This document shows positions 43,858 to 52,486 of a DNA stretch of 64,000 bases, piece by piece. The stretch covers positions 806,001 to 870,000 of the forward strand of contig CBDFIY010000002.1 in assembly GCA_965248335.1 (NCBI GenBank). Direction: 5' to 3'. Each line of letters begins with the position of its first letter. Position 1 is the stretch's first letter. Below the pieces are notes generated by a model, which searched no databases, was not told where the DNA came from, and worked only from the letters and a program-made list of their open reading frames with translations. Source of the stretch: CAKMZU01 sp965248335. GTDB lineage: Bacteria > Pseudomonadota > Gammaproteobacteria > Pseudomonadales > DT-91. A program made the position numbers and the translations under genes.

Positions 43858-44787
43858 ATGAGTATTCTAGTTGTAGCTGAACATGACAATGCTTCTTTAA
43901 AAGGGGCGACTTTAAATACTATCGCAGCAGCTAAAGCGATTGGTGGTGATATCACTGTTTTAGTGGCGGGCAGTAACTGTCAGCCAGCGGCTGACGCAGC
44001 AGCAAAAGCAGAAGGCGTGAGCAAGGTTGTGATTGCTGATAACCCAGCTTACGAGCATCAGTTGGCAGAAAATGTGAGCTTACTTGTGGCTGAAATCGGT
44101 AAAGATTATAGCCATATCCTTGCGTCAGCAACCACCTCAGGTAAAAACATGCTACCACGTGTGGCGGCTTTACTGGATGTTGCACAAATTTCAGAAATTA
44201 CTGATGTGGTGAGTGCAGATACCTTTAAGCGCCCTATTTATGCCGGTAATGTTATTGCTACCGTGCAATCTGAAGACCCTATCAAGGTGCTTACCGTACG
44301 TGCAACAGGCTTTGACGCTGTCGCTGCTGAAGGCGGCTCTGCCACAATCGAGAGTATTGATAATGTCACCGACGCGGGCATTTCAACGTTCGTCAAAGAA
44401 GAAATCGCGGTATCAGATCGCCCTGAGTTAACGGCGGCGAAGATCGTGATTTCTGGCGGTCGTGGTATGCAAAACGGTGAAAACTTCGAAATGCTTTACA
44501 AGGTTGCTGATAAGCTAGGCGCTGCTGTCGGTGCTTCGCGTGCCGCTGTTGACGCAGGCTTTGTACCGAATGATATGCAAGTCGGTCAAACCGGTAAAAT
44601 CGTTGCCCCTGATCTGTATATTGCTATTGGTATTTCTGGCGCGATCCAGCATTTGGCAGGCATGAAAGATTCTAAAGTGATTGTTGCTATCAACAAAGAT
44701 GAAGATGCACCTATCTTCCAAGTGGCTGACTATGGATTGGTTGCTGATCTTTTTGATGCAGTACCAGAGCTTGAAGCGGCGCTTTAG
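43858..44787 (+). CDS. etfA: Electron transfer flavoprotein alpha subunit
   Basis: The large ETF subunit that binds FAD. 309 residues: an N-terminal alpha/beta domain, then the FAD domain with VISGGRGMQNGENFEML, VGASRAAVDAGFVPNDMQVG, QTGKIVAPDLYIAIGISGAI and INKDEDAPIFQVADYGLVAD. It is 2 bp after etfB and followed by a clear intrinsic terminator. It works with the ETF-QO gene upstream and with acyl-CoA dehydrogenases. Confidence 0.96.
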   Translation: MSILVVAEHDNASLKGATLNTIAAAKAIGGDITVLVAGSNCQPAADAAAKAEGVSKVVIADNPAYEHQLAENVSLLVAEIGKDYSHILASATTSGKNMLPRVAALLDVAQISEITDVVSADTFKRPIYAGNVIATVQSEDPIKVLTVRATGFDAVAAEGGSATIESIDNVTDAGISTFVKEEIAVSDRPELTAAKIVISGGRGMQNGENFEMLYKVADKLGAAVGASRAAVDAGFVPNDMQVGQTGKIVAPDLYIAIGISGAIQHLAGMKDSKVIVAINKDEDAPIFQVADYGLVADLFDAVPELEAAL

Positions 44788-44819
44788 TTTTTAGTAAGAC
44801 TTATCTCGTTCGATGAAGA

Positions 44820-44843
44820 GCCCAGCGTTTGCTGGGTTTTTTT
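44820..44843 (+). terminator. Intrinsic terminator after etfA
   Basis: CCCAGC-GTTT-GCTGGG followed by seven T: a GC-rich stem with a T tail, 33 bp after the etfA stop, on the rightward strand. Confidence 0.9.
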
Positions 44844-44854
44844 ATGCCTTGATT

Positions 44855-46171
44855 TTATTTAAGCCACATAACGGCAATCCAGCCGAAAATAAGAAGCGGG
44901 ATGTTAAAGTGCAGGAAAGTGGGAAGCACAGAGTCGCGAATATGATCATGCTGGCCGTCAGCATTTAAGCCTGAGGTTGGGCCGAGTGTTGAATCTGACG
45001 CTGGAGAGCCTGCGTCGCCTAGAGCGCCAGCCGTCCCAATTAAAGCAACAATGGCGAGAGAAGATAATCCCAGTTCAAGCGCGATAGGCACGAAAACCGC
45101 CGCAATGATGGGTACCGTCGAGAATGATGAGCCAATGCCTAGGGTAATAATCAGTCCGGTTAATAGCATTAAAAAGACACCGATGGCAATGTCGTCGGCT
45201 AAGACTTTGCTGACAGCGTTGACCAGTATATCAATGTGCTGTGTATCCATGAGAACCTGCGAAAATCCTTGAGCGCTGATCATTACAAAGCCGATGCTGG
45301 CCATCATTTTTAATCCATCCAAAAAAATGCCGTCCGTTTCTTCAAGTTTTATGACGCCGAATAAAACAAATACGACAAACCCCATCAGTGCACCCATCAT
45401 CATGGAATCTGTGTTTATTTGTACGAGACATGTTGTCAATAATGCAATGGGCGTAATGATGAGTGTTTTTGTGCGCGGCTTCTTAGGACTCTGCTGAATC
45501 AGGTGAGAATCTAAGACAGATATATAGTGCCTTGGTTTACGATAGGAAAAAAAGATGGCAATGAGTAACCCGACAAACATACCCAGCGCAGGCAGCCACA
45601 TGGCATGACTAATGGCTATGTGGTTGATATCACCGCCTGCATAGGCGATATTTTTGAGTAAAACTTCTTTCAGGTAGATTGCACCAAACCCCATGGGTAG
45701 CAGCATATAGGTGGTAACGAGCCCGAAGGTTAATACGCAGGCAATGAGCCTTCTATCGAGCGCCAATCTATCCATTAATAAAAGAAGGGGGGGTACCAAA
45801 ATGGGAATGAAAGCAATATGAATAGGGATGATGTTTTGAGAGGCAATGGCTGCGATACCCAAAGCACAGATCAGTACGACTTTGGGTAAGTGGCTTTTTG
45901 TTTTACTTAAACGTAAAGATGAGCGCGCGCAAAGCCAATCAGGCAGGCCGGTTTTCCCAAGGGCGGCGGCAAAGCTGCCAAGCAAGGCGTAGCTCATCGC
46001 AATGGTGGCGCCATGCTCAATGCCTTGGTTGAAGCTGACAAGCGTTTCGTGAATACCCATGCCTGCCATGAGGCCAGCTGTGATAGCTGAAAAAATAATG
46101 GCGGCAACAACGGGGATTTTCAGCAGGCTTAGAATGAGCATCATTAGAATAGGGATAATAATGATGCTCAC
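44855..46171 (-). CDS. NhaC/YuiF-type Na+/H+ antiporter-family permease
   Basis: 438 residues with about eleven transmembrane helices. Family features: IVALIGTAGALGDAGSPASD and STLGPTSGLNADGQHDHI near the C-terminus, and GIGSSFSTVPIIAAVFVPIA. Members are annotated as Na+/H+ antiporters or amino-acid transporters of the YuiF group. The substrate cannot be decided from sequence. Convergent with etfBA. Confidence 0.82.
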   Translation of the reverse strand: MSIIIIPILMMLILSLLKIPVVAAIIFSAITAGLMAGMGIHETLVSFNQGIEHGATIAMSYALLGSFAAALGKTGLPDWLCARSSLRLSKTKSHLPKVVLICALGIAAIASQNIIPIHIAFIPILVPPLLLLMDRLALDRRLIACVLTFGLVTTYMLLPMGFGAIYLKEVLLKNIAYAGGDINHIAISHAMWLPALGMFVGLLIAIFFSYRKPRHYISVLDSHLIQQSPKKPRTKTLIITPIALLTTCLVQINTDSMMMGALMGFVVFVLFGVIKLEETDGIFLDGLKMMASIGFVMISAQGFSQVLMDTQHIDILVNAVSKVLADDIAIGVFLMLLTGLIITLGIGSSFSTVPIIAAVFVPIALELGLSSLAIVALIGTAGALGDAGSPASDSTLGPTSGLNADGQHDHIRDSVLPTFLHFNIPLLIFGWIAVMWLK

Positions 46172-46270
46172 GGTATTGCCCTTCTAAAGATAGCGTGAAA
46201 AAAAGTGGTGAGTTAGTTGGAGCGTACTCCTTTAGAATAGTTCAAATGCGTTGATAGGTGATTTTTACGG

Positions 46271-47113
46271 CTAAAAGGGGTTGTCGTCTTTTGGTTTTTG
46301 GTATTTTTCTCTGCAGTAATCGGCGTGATTTGGTTTTGGGGTCTTAAAGAAGTCAGCGACTGCTTTCTCAAATTTTTCGTTTCTACAGCCGTTGAGGATG
46401 TCTATAAGTCTATTACTGTTTATCTTTTTGTTGTCACGATTGAGTGGCGGTTCGATGTGAGTGAACTCTTCATTTTCTTCTAAGGTTTTAGGGGAGTTAG
46501 GGGGGGCGTGGTCTTCAGGAACTTTTTCATATCCATTTAGTATTTTTCCAAGGTTTTTATTTCTTGTGATTATTTCGGTTATTTGTTTTTCCCACTGGTT
46601 TAATCCATTTTTATCTTTTATAGAAATTAAACTTTTTTTAGAGGCAATGTTGTGCGCTCTTTTAAGGTCTTTTTCACTATTGATATCGAAAATTAACGTT
46701 GAATTAGGTTTATGCCTTATCTCGTTGGCGACTCGTTCTTTTTTTTGCTCACTTAAGTATGCATTTTCACAATCTATGAAGTATTTGTTGTTGAGTATTT
46801 GATTTGTATCTTCCTTGCTTAATGTAATTAACCCTTTTTTAGGGGTGTCTTTATCTATGTATATGTTGAATTGAGTTTCTACTGGGGGGCTAATGTCATA
46901 TTTTCCTATCGTTTTTTTCATTTGTACTGAATTAATAATAAAAGTCTTTATTTTTTCTAAGATATTAATGTCTTGATTTGTTGCATGTAAGTTGTCAGCT
47001 GGAAATAGAGTTAATAATATAATTGGAAAAAATAAAATTATTAACTCTATTCGGTATCTGTGTGTTTGCTTGTTTTTGCGGCTTTTCGTTCTGTATTTTA
47101 AGTGGAAATTCAT
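46271..47113 (-). CDS. Exported/anchored hydrophilic protein, 280 aa
   Basis: Unrecognised. A basic N-terminus (RTKSRKNKQTHRYR) is followed by one strong hydrophobic helix (IELIILFFPIILLTLFPA, about 22-39), then a polar, Lys/Asn/Glu-rich body with no detected domain. The C-terminal region has CRNEKFEKAVADFFKTPKPN. It could be a secreted protein with a long leader or a type II membrane protein. It lies beside another exported orphan on the same strand, both AT-rich compared with their neighbours. Confidence 0.65.
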   Translation of the reverse strand: MNFHLKYRTKSRKNKQTHRYRIELIILFFPIILLTLFPADNLHATNQDINILEKIKTFIINSVQMKKTIGKYDISPPVETQFNIYIDKDTPKKGLITLSKEDTNQILNNKYFIDCENAYLSEQKKERVANEIRHKPNSTLIFDINSEKDLKRAHNIASKKSLISIKDKNGLNQWEKQITEIITRNKNLGKILNGYEKVPEDHAPPNSPKTLEENEEFTHIEPPLNRDNKKINSNRLIDILNGCRNEKFEKAVADFFKTPKPNHADYCREKYQKPKDDNPF

Positions 47114-47269
47114 CAGTATAACTTCTATTGAAATAGTGATATTGACAGCGTAATGCCGCGTTATATCCTAAAATTTCATTACAAGTTATTAATGGGGTAA
47201 GTTTTTTATAGCTGCTAACTCAAGGTGCTTGTAGAGCCAGCAGGCACAGAAATTTTGTGGGCAATAAGG

Positions 47270-47992
47270 CTATTCACTTGATGTTTTTAGTGAGTTAAGT
47301 AATGTTATTCTACGGAAGCCAAATTTTTTCTTATTGTTTTTTTCTTTTTTTTCGTCGTTATTTTCTTTTAGGTAAGATTTGAACCCATGATGTCGTGAAG
47401 GGTTTTGTTGATGCGATGACTCATTTTTTAAAGAGTCACGGTGGGCTTTTAGCACGTCAGAGGCGTACCTATCAAGGTAGAGAAAGCTTTTAAATCCATT
47501 GTAGGGCTTTCCTTCCAGTTTTGTATTCTTTCTGTGTTTGTCGATAATGCGATCTAAATTTATGTCGGAGTAATCTTTAAAGAAAAAAACATGAGGTAAT
47601 GAGTGGATGCTGCTTGTTGTATTTGAGGGAATGTTTTCCCATTCAGTAATGTCGTAGATTTTTTTTGAGTTATGGTCTGGGATTGTGAATTCTATGCTAG
47701 TGTTTCCGTTAGAGTCTGTTTTTTTGTTGGTAACAGCTTCATCGATTAAGTGTATTGTTTCTGTATCGATTTCAACTTCTCTTATGTCGATGATTTCATA
47801 GTCATTGCCGCTATCTGTATATTCAGTATTAGATTCAAGGGTGCTTCCAAGTTTTGAACCGCATAAAAAAATTGTTTTCCAGTCAAAACTTGAAAGTGTT
47901 TTGTGGGGCAGAAAGAGTAATAGCGTAAGGCTTGATAGTAAGGGTAAAGTTTTCAAGTTTCTTTCTCGGCAATCGGGTGTTATTATCGACAA
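47270..47992 (-). CDS. Exported orphan protein with repeated GFKS motif, 240 aa
   Basis: Unrecognised. It has a signal-like helix (TLPLLSSLTLLLFLPHKTLS, about 16-35), then an acidic stretch (EIIDIREVEIDTETIHLIDE), and two related motifs, YNGFKSFLYLDRY and HHGFKSYLKENN, in the C-terminal half. The tail is very Lys-rich. Its partner at 46271 has the same composition and orientation, and they may be a small exported pair. The function is unknown. Confidence 0.65.
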   Translation of the reverse strand: MSIITPDCRERNLKTLPLLSSLTLLLFLPHKTLSSFDWKTIFLCGSKLGSTLESNTEYTDSGNDYEIIDIREVEIDTETIHLIDEAVTNKKTDSNGNTSIEFTIPDHNSKKIYDITEWENIPSNTTSSIHSLPHVFFFKDYSDINLDRIIDKHRKNTKLEGKPYNGFKSFLYLDRYASDVLKAHRDSLKNESSHQQNPSRHHGFKSYLKENNDEKKEKNNKKKFGFRRITLLNSLKTSSE

Positions 47993-48013
47993 AAGAAACG
48001 AGATTAAATTCGA

Positions 48014-49573
48014 TTAAATATTTTTTAAAGACTGTACTTCGTAATTTTCTGGTTGAGTAAAGTCAATTTCAAGCTTGGCTTTTTCTGTAAAGTAATCCGG
48101 TAATTCAGCTTTTATGGCCGGCGCTAAATTCTTAAACTCACCCACTTGCTTAACTAAATTGCCACGGCCGCTGATGAGCTGCCCTTCAGCTTTGCCATAA
48201 GCTTCTTGTGCTTTATCAAGTGACTTCTTGAGTGTTTCAAAGCTGCCTAAAAAAGTATTAAGTTTTTTGAATACACCCTCGGCCAGTTCAGCAAGTTTGG
48301 CTGTGTGTTTATTTTGATCTTCGTAACGCCATAATTGCCGCACAATGTTGAGGCTGGTGAGCAACGTTGTAGGGGTGGCGACGAGCACGTTATTTTCGAT
48401 GGCTTTTTGAAATAAAGTTTCATCGGCCTTTAAGGCTTCGACAAAGGCGGATTCAATGGGGACAAACATAAAAACCATTTCAGGTGAGTTGAGCCCTGGC
48501 AATTTGTAGTAGTCTCTGTCTGCAAGTTCGTTGATGCGGTCACTCATGGCAGTCACGTGCTGCTTGATCGCTCTTGCGCGTACGGCTTCATCCTCGCTGT
48601 TAACAAATTCGGTGTAGGCGACTAATGAAACCTTCGCATCGATGATGAGATGTTTGTCTTGTGGTAAGTAGACGATGACATCGGGGCGTCTTCGCCCATC
48701 CTCGGTGTTAAAAGAAACTTCGCGCTTATAGTCCTTGCCTAAGGTAAGGCCAGATCGGTCAAGTACATTCTCTAAAACGAGTTCGCCCCAATTACCTTGC
48801 AGTTTCTTTTGGCCGTGTAAGGCTGTGGAAAGCTCGTGCGCTTCTTTTGTGATTTTGTGGTTGAGTGTTTTTAACGTTTCTAGTTCTTTGCGTAATTCGC
48901 CGCGTTGTGCGGTTTCACGGTGGTGGATATCTTGTACTTCTTTTTTAAAACTATCGACAGATTGTTGAAAAGGTGTCATGACTTGAGACAAGCTAATTTT
49001 ACTGTTCTCTTGCAAGGCTTTGGCTTTTGCGTCAAGAATGTCGTTTGCAAGGAGTTTAAACTGCTCGCTCAAGGTTTGTTTTTGTTGTTCAGATTGGGCG
49101 AGCTGTTCGGCGTGATTTTTATTGCGCTCGACAAGTGTCGTTTCGAGCTGTGTGTGCTTGGCTGTGAGTAAGCGATAGTCTGTTTGGATCGCGTCTTGCT
49201 TTTGCTGTTGTTCCTGACATTGATTGTTTAATGACTGTAGCTGCTCTCTGAGTTGCATTATAGACGTCTGTGCAGCCTTAAGATCAGATTCGGCTTGGTG
49301 CTTGCCTTGGGTTAAATCGATATGGGTGTGTTTCGCTTCGGTGAGATTTTTTTCTAACTGCTGGGTAAGCGTGGTCTGCGAAAGTAGTTGGGTATTGATG
49401 ACTTGATGCTCAATGTCTTTTTTATGTTGTGTTTCGTTGAGCGCTGCCAGTGCTTGCATAACGGCAGTGGTTTTTCTGGCGCAATAAAGATAAGTCAGAA
49501 TAAATGCGCTGATCGCTGATATCGTTGAGAATATTGCTACAAGCCCGTAGGGGTTAATATTCATAGCGTCCAT
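48014..49573 (-). CDS. rmuC: DNA recombination protein RmuC
   Basis: 519 residues: an N-terminal membrane helix (LVAIFSTISAISAFILTYLY), a long coiled coil (about 40-190) and the RmuC domain with LHGQKKLQGNWGELVLENVL, RRPDVIVYLPQDKHLIIDAK and the ESAFVEALKADETLF region. The nuclease-like RmuC family restrains inversions at short repeats, notable in a genome this rich in repeats. Its start overlaps the preceding TenI-like gene by 20 bp, making it last in the ilvI-ilvH-tenI-rmuC operon. Confidence 0.93.
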   Translation of the reverse strand: MDAMNINPYGLVAIFSTISAISAFILTYLYCARKTTAVMQALAALNETQHKKDIEHQVINTQLLSQTTLTQQLEKNLTEAKHTHIDLTQGKHQAESDLKAAQTSIMQLREQLQSLNNQCQEQQQKQDAIQTDYRLLTAKHTQLETTLVERNKNHAEQLAQSEQQKQTLSEQFKLLANDILDAKAKALQENSKISLSQVMTPFQQSVDSFKKEVQDIHHRETAQRGELRKELETLKTLNHKITKEAHELSTALHGQKKLQGNWGELVLENVLDRSGLTLGKDYKREVSFNTEDGRRRPDVIVYLPQDKHLIIDAKVSLVAYTEFVNSEDEAVRARAIKQHVTAMSDRINELADRDYYKLPGLNSPEMVFMFVPIESAFVEALKADETLFQKAIENNVLVATPTTLLTSLNIVRQLWRYEDQNKHTAKLAELAEGVFKKLNTFLGSFETLKKSLDKAQEAYGKAEGQLISGRGNLVKQVGEFKNLAPAIKAELPDYFTEKAKLEIDFTQPENYEVQSLKNI

Positions 49574-50132
49574 GAGTGCTTATCCTTTGTAGGGTTAATC
49601 GTAATGTACTTAATGGGTCATGACTTTGCCAGAGTGCACCTTTGAGTGCGATACCGGAAAAGCCGTGTAGTTGGTCAATATTATTGGGGGTAATGCCACC
49701 CAGTGCGACATAATCATATGGGCTTTGTGAGACCCAGTTATTAATTGCTTCAAGTGGGTGTTTGGGGTGGTGATCAGGCTTTGATAGGCTGCTGAAAATG
49801 GGTGAAAAAAAAGCATATTCAACCGCTTGTATGTCTGGGGGTTCCTGTAAGTCAAAAGCAGAAAGTGAAACGGAGTGATCGCAGATTTCTTGATGGCGCG
49901 CTTTATGGCTGCCCTTTACGGGATAAGAACTCGTCAATATTTTGTGATGGTGAAGCACCGTTTGGCTTAGGCTATCATCGTTTAATGCATCGAGTAATAC
50001 GCAGATCTCATCGCTCGATGCACTGGGTTTGTAGAGGTGAAAATCGCTTTGCGTGAGGTCAATCATGGCATTGATGCGTTCGGCTTCCTTGCGAACAGGG
50101 TGCGAGTCACTGAAAACAATCAGCTTCATCAA
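49554..50132 (-). CDS. Thiamine phosphate synthase/TenI-family protein
   Basis: A 192-residue TIM-barrel-type protein of the ThiE/TenI superfamily. Visible pieces are VSLSAFDLQEPPDIQAVEYA, FFSPIFSSLSKPDHHPKHP and YVALGGITPNNIDQL with the closing GIALKGALWQ. It lacks some residues expected of a true ThiE phosphate/pyrophosphate site, so a TenI-like (thiazole tautomerase or regulatory) role is as likely. It overlaps ilvH by 4 bp upstream and rmuC by 20 bp downstream. Confidence 0.72.
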   Translation of the reverse strand: MMKLIVFSDSHPVRKEAERINAMIDLTQSDFHLYKPSASSDEICVLLDALNDDSLSQTVLHHHKILTSSYPVKGSHKARHQEICDHSVSLSAFDLQEPPDIQAVEYAFFSPIFSSLSKPDHHPKHPLEAINNWVSQSPYDYVALGGITPNNIDQLHGFSGIALKGALWQSHDPLSTLRLTLQRISTHGRYEY

Positions 50133-50623
50133 AGCGTCAGAGATTTTTCGCCTCGTGAAATACCGCTGACACCCGATCGAACGACTTCGAGAATATTGAC
50201 GTCACCTAAAGAATCAATAAAGGCGTCAAGTTTGTCGCTCGTACCAGAGATTTGAAGGGTGTAGGCGCTCGGATTAACATCAACGATTTGCCCACGGAAA
50301 ATATCACAGCAGCGCTTAATTTCTGCACGTTGTGCGCCTAAAGCTTTGACTTTAACCAGCATTAATTCACGTTCGATGTGGCTGCCGCCCGTAAGATCAA
50401 TCAGTTTAACGACATCAATCAGCTTATTGAGCTGTTTGGTGATCTGTTCAATCTTATGGTCACTGCAAATTGTCGTGAGTGTTAGGCGCGAAAGGCTCGG
50501 ATCATCGGTGACGGCAACGGTGAGCGATTCGATGTTATAACCACGCTGAGAGAATAAACCCACAAGGCGTGATAATGCACCGGGCTCGTTTTCGATCAGT
50601 ACGGATAGTATTCGTCGTTTCAT
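50129..50623 (-). CDS. ilvH: Acetolactate synthase small (regulatory) subunit
   Basis: The valine-sensing regulatory subunit of acetohydroxyacid synthase. 164 residues: an N-terminal ACT domain (ILSVLIENEPGALSRLVGLF, RGYNIESLTVAVTDDPSLSR), then a second ACT-like domain with ELMLVKVKALGAQRAEIKR. It overlaps the large-subunit gene by 4 bp (ATGA), so the subunits are made together. Confidence 0.96.
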   Translation of the reverse strand: MKRRILSVLIENEPGALSRLVGLFSQRGYNIESLTVAVTDDPSLSRLTLTTICSDHKIEQITKQLNKLIDVVKLIDLTGGSHIERELMLVKVKALGAQRAEIKRCCDIFRGQIVDVNPSAYTLQISGTSDKLDAFIDSLGDVNILEVVRSGVSGISRGEKSLTL

Positions 50624-52368
50624 GTTCGCTCCGTCTTACTTAAAAGCATGTCGCGCATAGAGCCATTGGGTGCGATTTGCATAGGGTACACATGTTCGTG
50701 CGGGTCGACATAAATATCCATGAACACCAAGCGGTCTTTCATGGCGAAGGCTTTTTCCATCGCTTCTTCGAGCTCTTCGATTTTATCGACTTTTATACCA
50801 ACGTGACCATAGGCCTCAGCAAGCTTAATAAAATCAGGCAGAGAATCCTGGTAAACACTTTGTGAATAACGACCTTCATACTGCATATCTTGCCACTGCT
50901 TAACCATGCCTAAATAACCATTATTTAGGTTGATGATTTTGACAGGCAAATTGTATTGTGTGCAGGTCGATAGCTCTTGAATATTCATTTGAATACTGCC
51001 TTCACCTGTCACTGTGCAAACTTGTGCGTCAGGGAATGCCAGTTGACAACCCATGGCAGCAGGTAAACCAAAACCCATCGTGCCAAGCCCGCCAGAATTG
51101 ATCCATCGACGCGGCTTATTAAACCGATAGTATTGTGCGGCAAACATTTGGTGTTGGCCAACATCAGAGCACACAAAAGCATCGCCTTTGGTTACTTTGA
51201 AGAGTGTTTCGATGACTTGCTGCGGTTTTATTAACCCGCTGCTTGTGTCATAACGTGGCTTTAGCCATAGACCGTAATTTTCACGCCAAAGATTAATCTG
51301 TTGCCACCATTCTTCGAGTGATGTTTTGTAATCGTTGATAGCGGATTCGCCAGCAATCTCAGGTAAGAGCTGTAGCATATCGTTCAAGACACTTTTAACG
51401 GTGCCAACGATAGGGATATCAATCGCAATGGTTTTAGCGATGGAGGCTGGGTCAATATCGACATGTATGATTTTTGCACTCGGGCAAAATTTTGAGGGCG
51501 TATTGGTAACGCGATCATCGAAGCGCGCACCGAGTGCGAGAATAACATCCGCATGATGCATGGCGTTGTTCGCTTCATATGTGCCATGCATGCCGAGCAT
51601 GCCTAAGAATTGCGGATCTGTGCCGGGGTAGGCCCCAAGACCCATTAAGGTGTTGTTAACAGGTAGCTGGAGCTTGCGAGCAAAATGCGTTAATTCCTCT
51701 GACGCATTACCTTGGATTACGCCGCCGCCAACATATAAAACAGGGCGTTTTGCCGTAAGCAAAAGCTTGAGTGCTTTTTTGATTTGTCCGCTATGGCCTT
51801 TTTCGACAGGTGTGTAAGAGCGGATAGACACTTTTTCAGGGTATTCGTAGGGGTATTTGAGGTCGGGGTGCGTTAAATCTTTAGGTATATCAACGACGAC
51901 AGGCCCCGGCCTTCCCGATTGCGCAATGTAAAACGCTTTTTTAAGCATCAGAGGAATGTCTTCGGTTTTCTTAACCAAAAAACTGTGTTTAACGATAGGG
52001 CGTGAAATGCCGACCATATCGGTTTCCTGGAAGGCATCTTCACCGATCAAGTGGCTTTGTACTTGCCCAGAAAGAACAACCATAGGGATGGAATCCATAT
52101 AGGCTGTCGCAATGCCGGTTATGGCGTTGGTTGCTCCTGGGCCTGATGTGACAAGCACAACACCGGTTTTGCCTGTTGCTCGTGAATAAGCATCAGCCGC
52201 ATGGGTAGCCGCCTGTTCGTGCCGGACGAGAATGTGCGGTGTGAATTGGCTTTGATGCAAGGCATCATAAATGTGCAAAACCGCGCCGCCCGGATAGCCG
52301 AATATAAACTCGACTCCTTCGTCTTTTAGTGCGCGAGCAATCATTTCACCGCCCGATAGCAATTCCAA
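50620..52368 (-). CDS. ilvI: Acetolactate synthase large subunit
   Basis: The catalytic subunit of acetohydroxyacid synthase (biosynthetic type), the first common step of valine, leucine and isoleucine synthesis; it binds thiamine diphosphate, FAD and Mg. 582 residues: FGYPGGAVLHIYDAL and HEQAATHAADAYSRATGKTG with the catalytic Glu, the FAD domain in the middle, and the ThDP/Mg motif GEGSIQMNIQEL ending in NN (INLNNGYLGM). A TTG start is used, behind AGAGG. ISAs1 sits 110 bp upstream, possibly between the gene and part of its promoter region. Confidence 0.96.
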   Translation of the reverse strand: MELLSGGEMIARALKDEGVEFIFGYPGGAVLHIYDALHQSQFTPHILVRHEQAATHAADAYSRATGKTGVVLVTSGPGATNAITGIATAYMDSIPMVVLSGQVQSHLIGEDAFQETDMVGISRPIVKHSFLVKKTEDIPLMLKKAFYIAQSGRPGPVVVDIPKDLTHPDLKYPYEYPEKVSIRSYTPVEKGHSGQIKKALKLLLTAKRPVLYVGGGVIQGNASEELTHFARKLQLPVNNTLMGLGAYPGTDPQFLGMLGMHGTYEANNAMHHADVILALGARFDDRVTNTPSKFCPSAKIIHVDIDPASIAKTIAIDIPIVGTVKSVLNDMLQLLPEIAGESAINDYKTSLEEWWQQINLWRENYGLWLKPRYDTSSGLIKPQQVIETLFKVTKGDAFVCSDVGQHQMFAAQYYRFNKPRRWINSGGLGTMGFGLPAAMGCQLAFPDAQVCTVTGEGSIQMNIQELSTCTQYNLPVKIINLNNGYLGMVKQWQDMQYEGRYSQSVYQDSLPDFIKLAEAYGHVGIKVDKIEELEEAMEKAFAMKDRLVFMDIYVDPHEHVYPMQIAPNGSMRDMLLSKTERT

Positions 52369-52486
52369 AATCGAGTCCTCTAATTGATAGATAAAAGTAG
52401 GAGATTCTTACCGAAATGGTTCCGGCAGAAAAGCTGCTAATTCTTGTACTTTATCAAGAAAATGTCAACATGTAGGCGGTTTTAGG

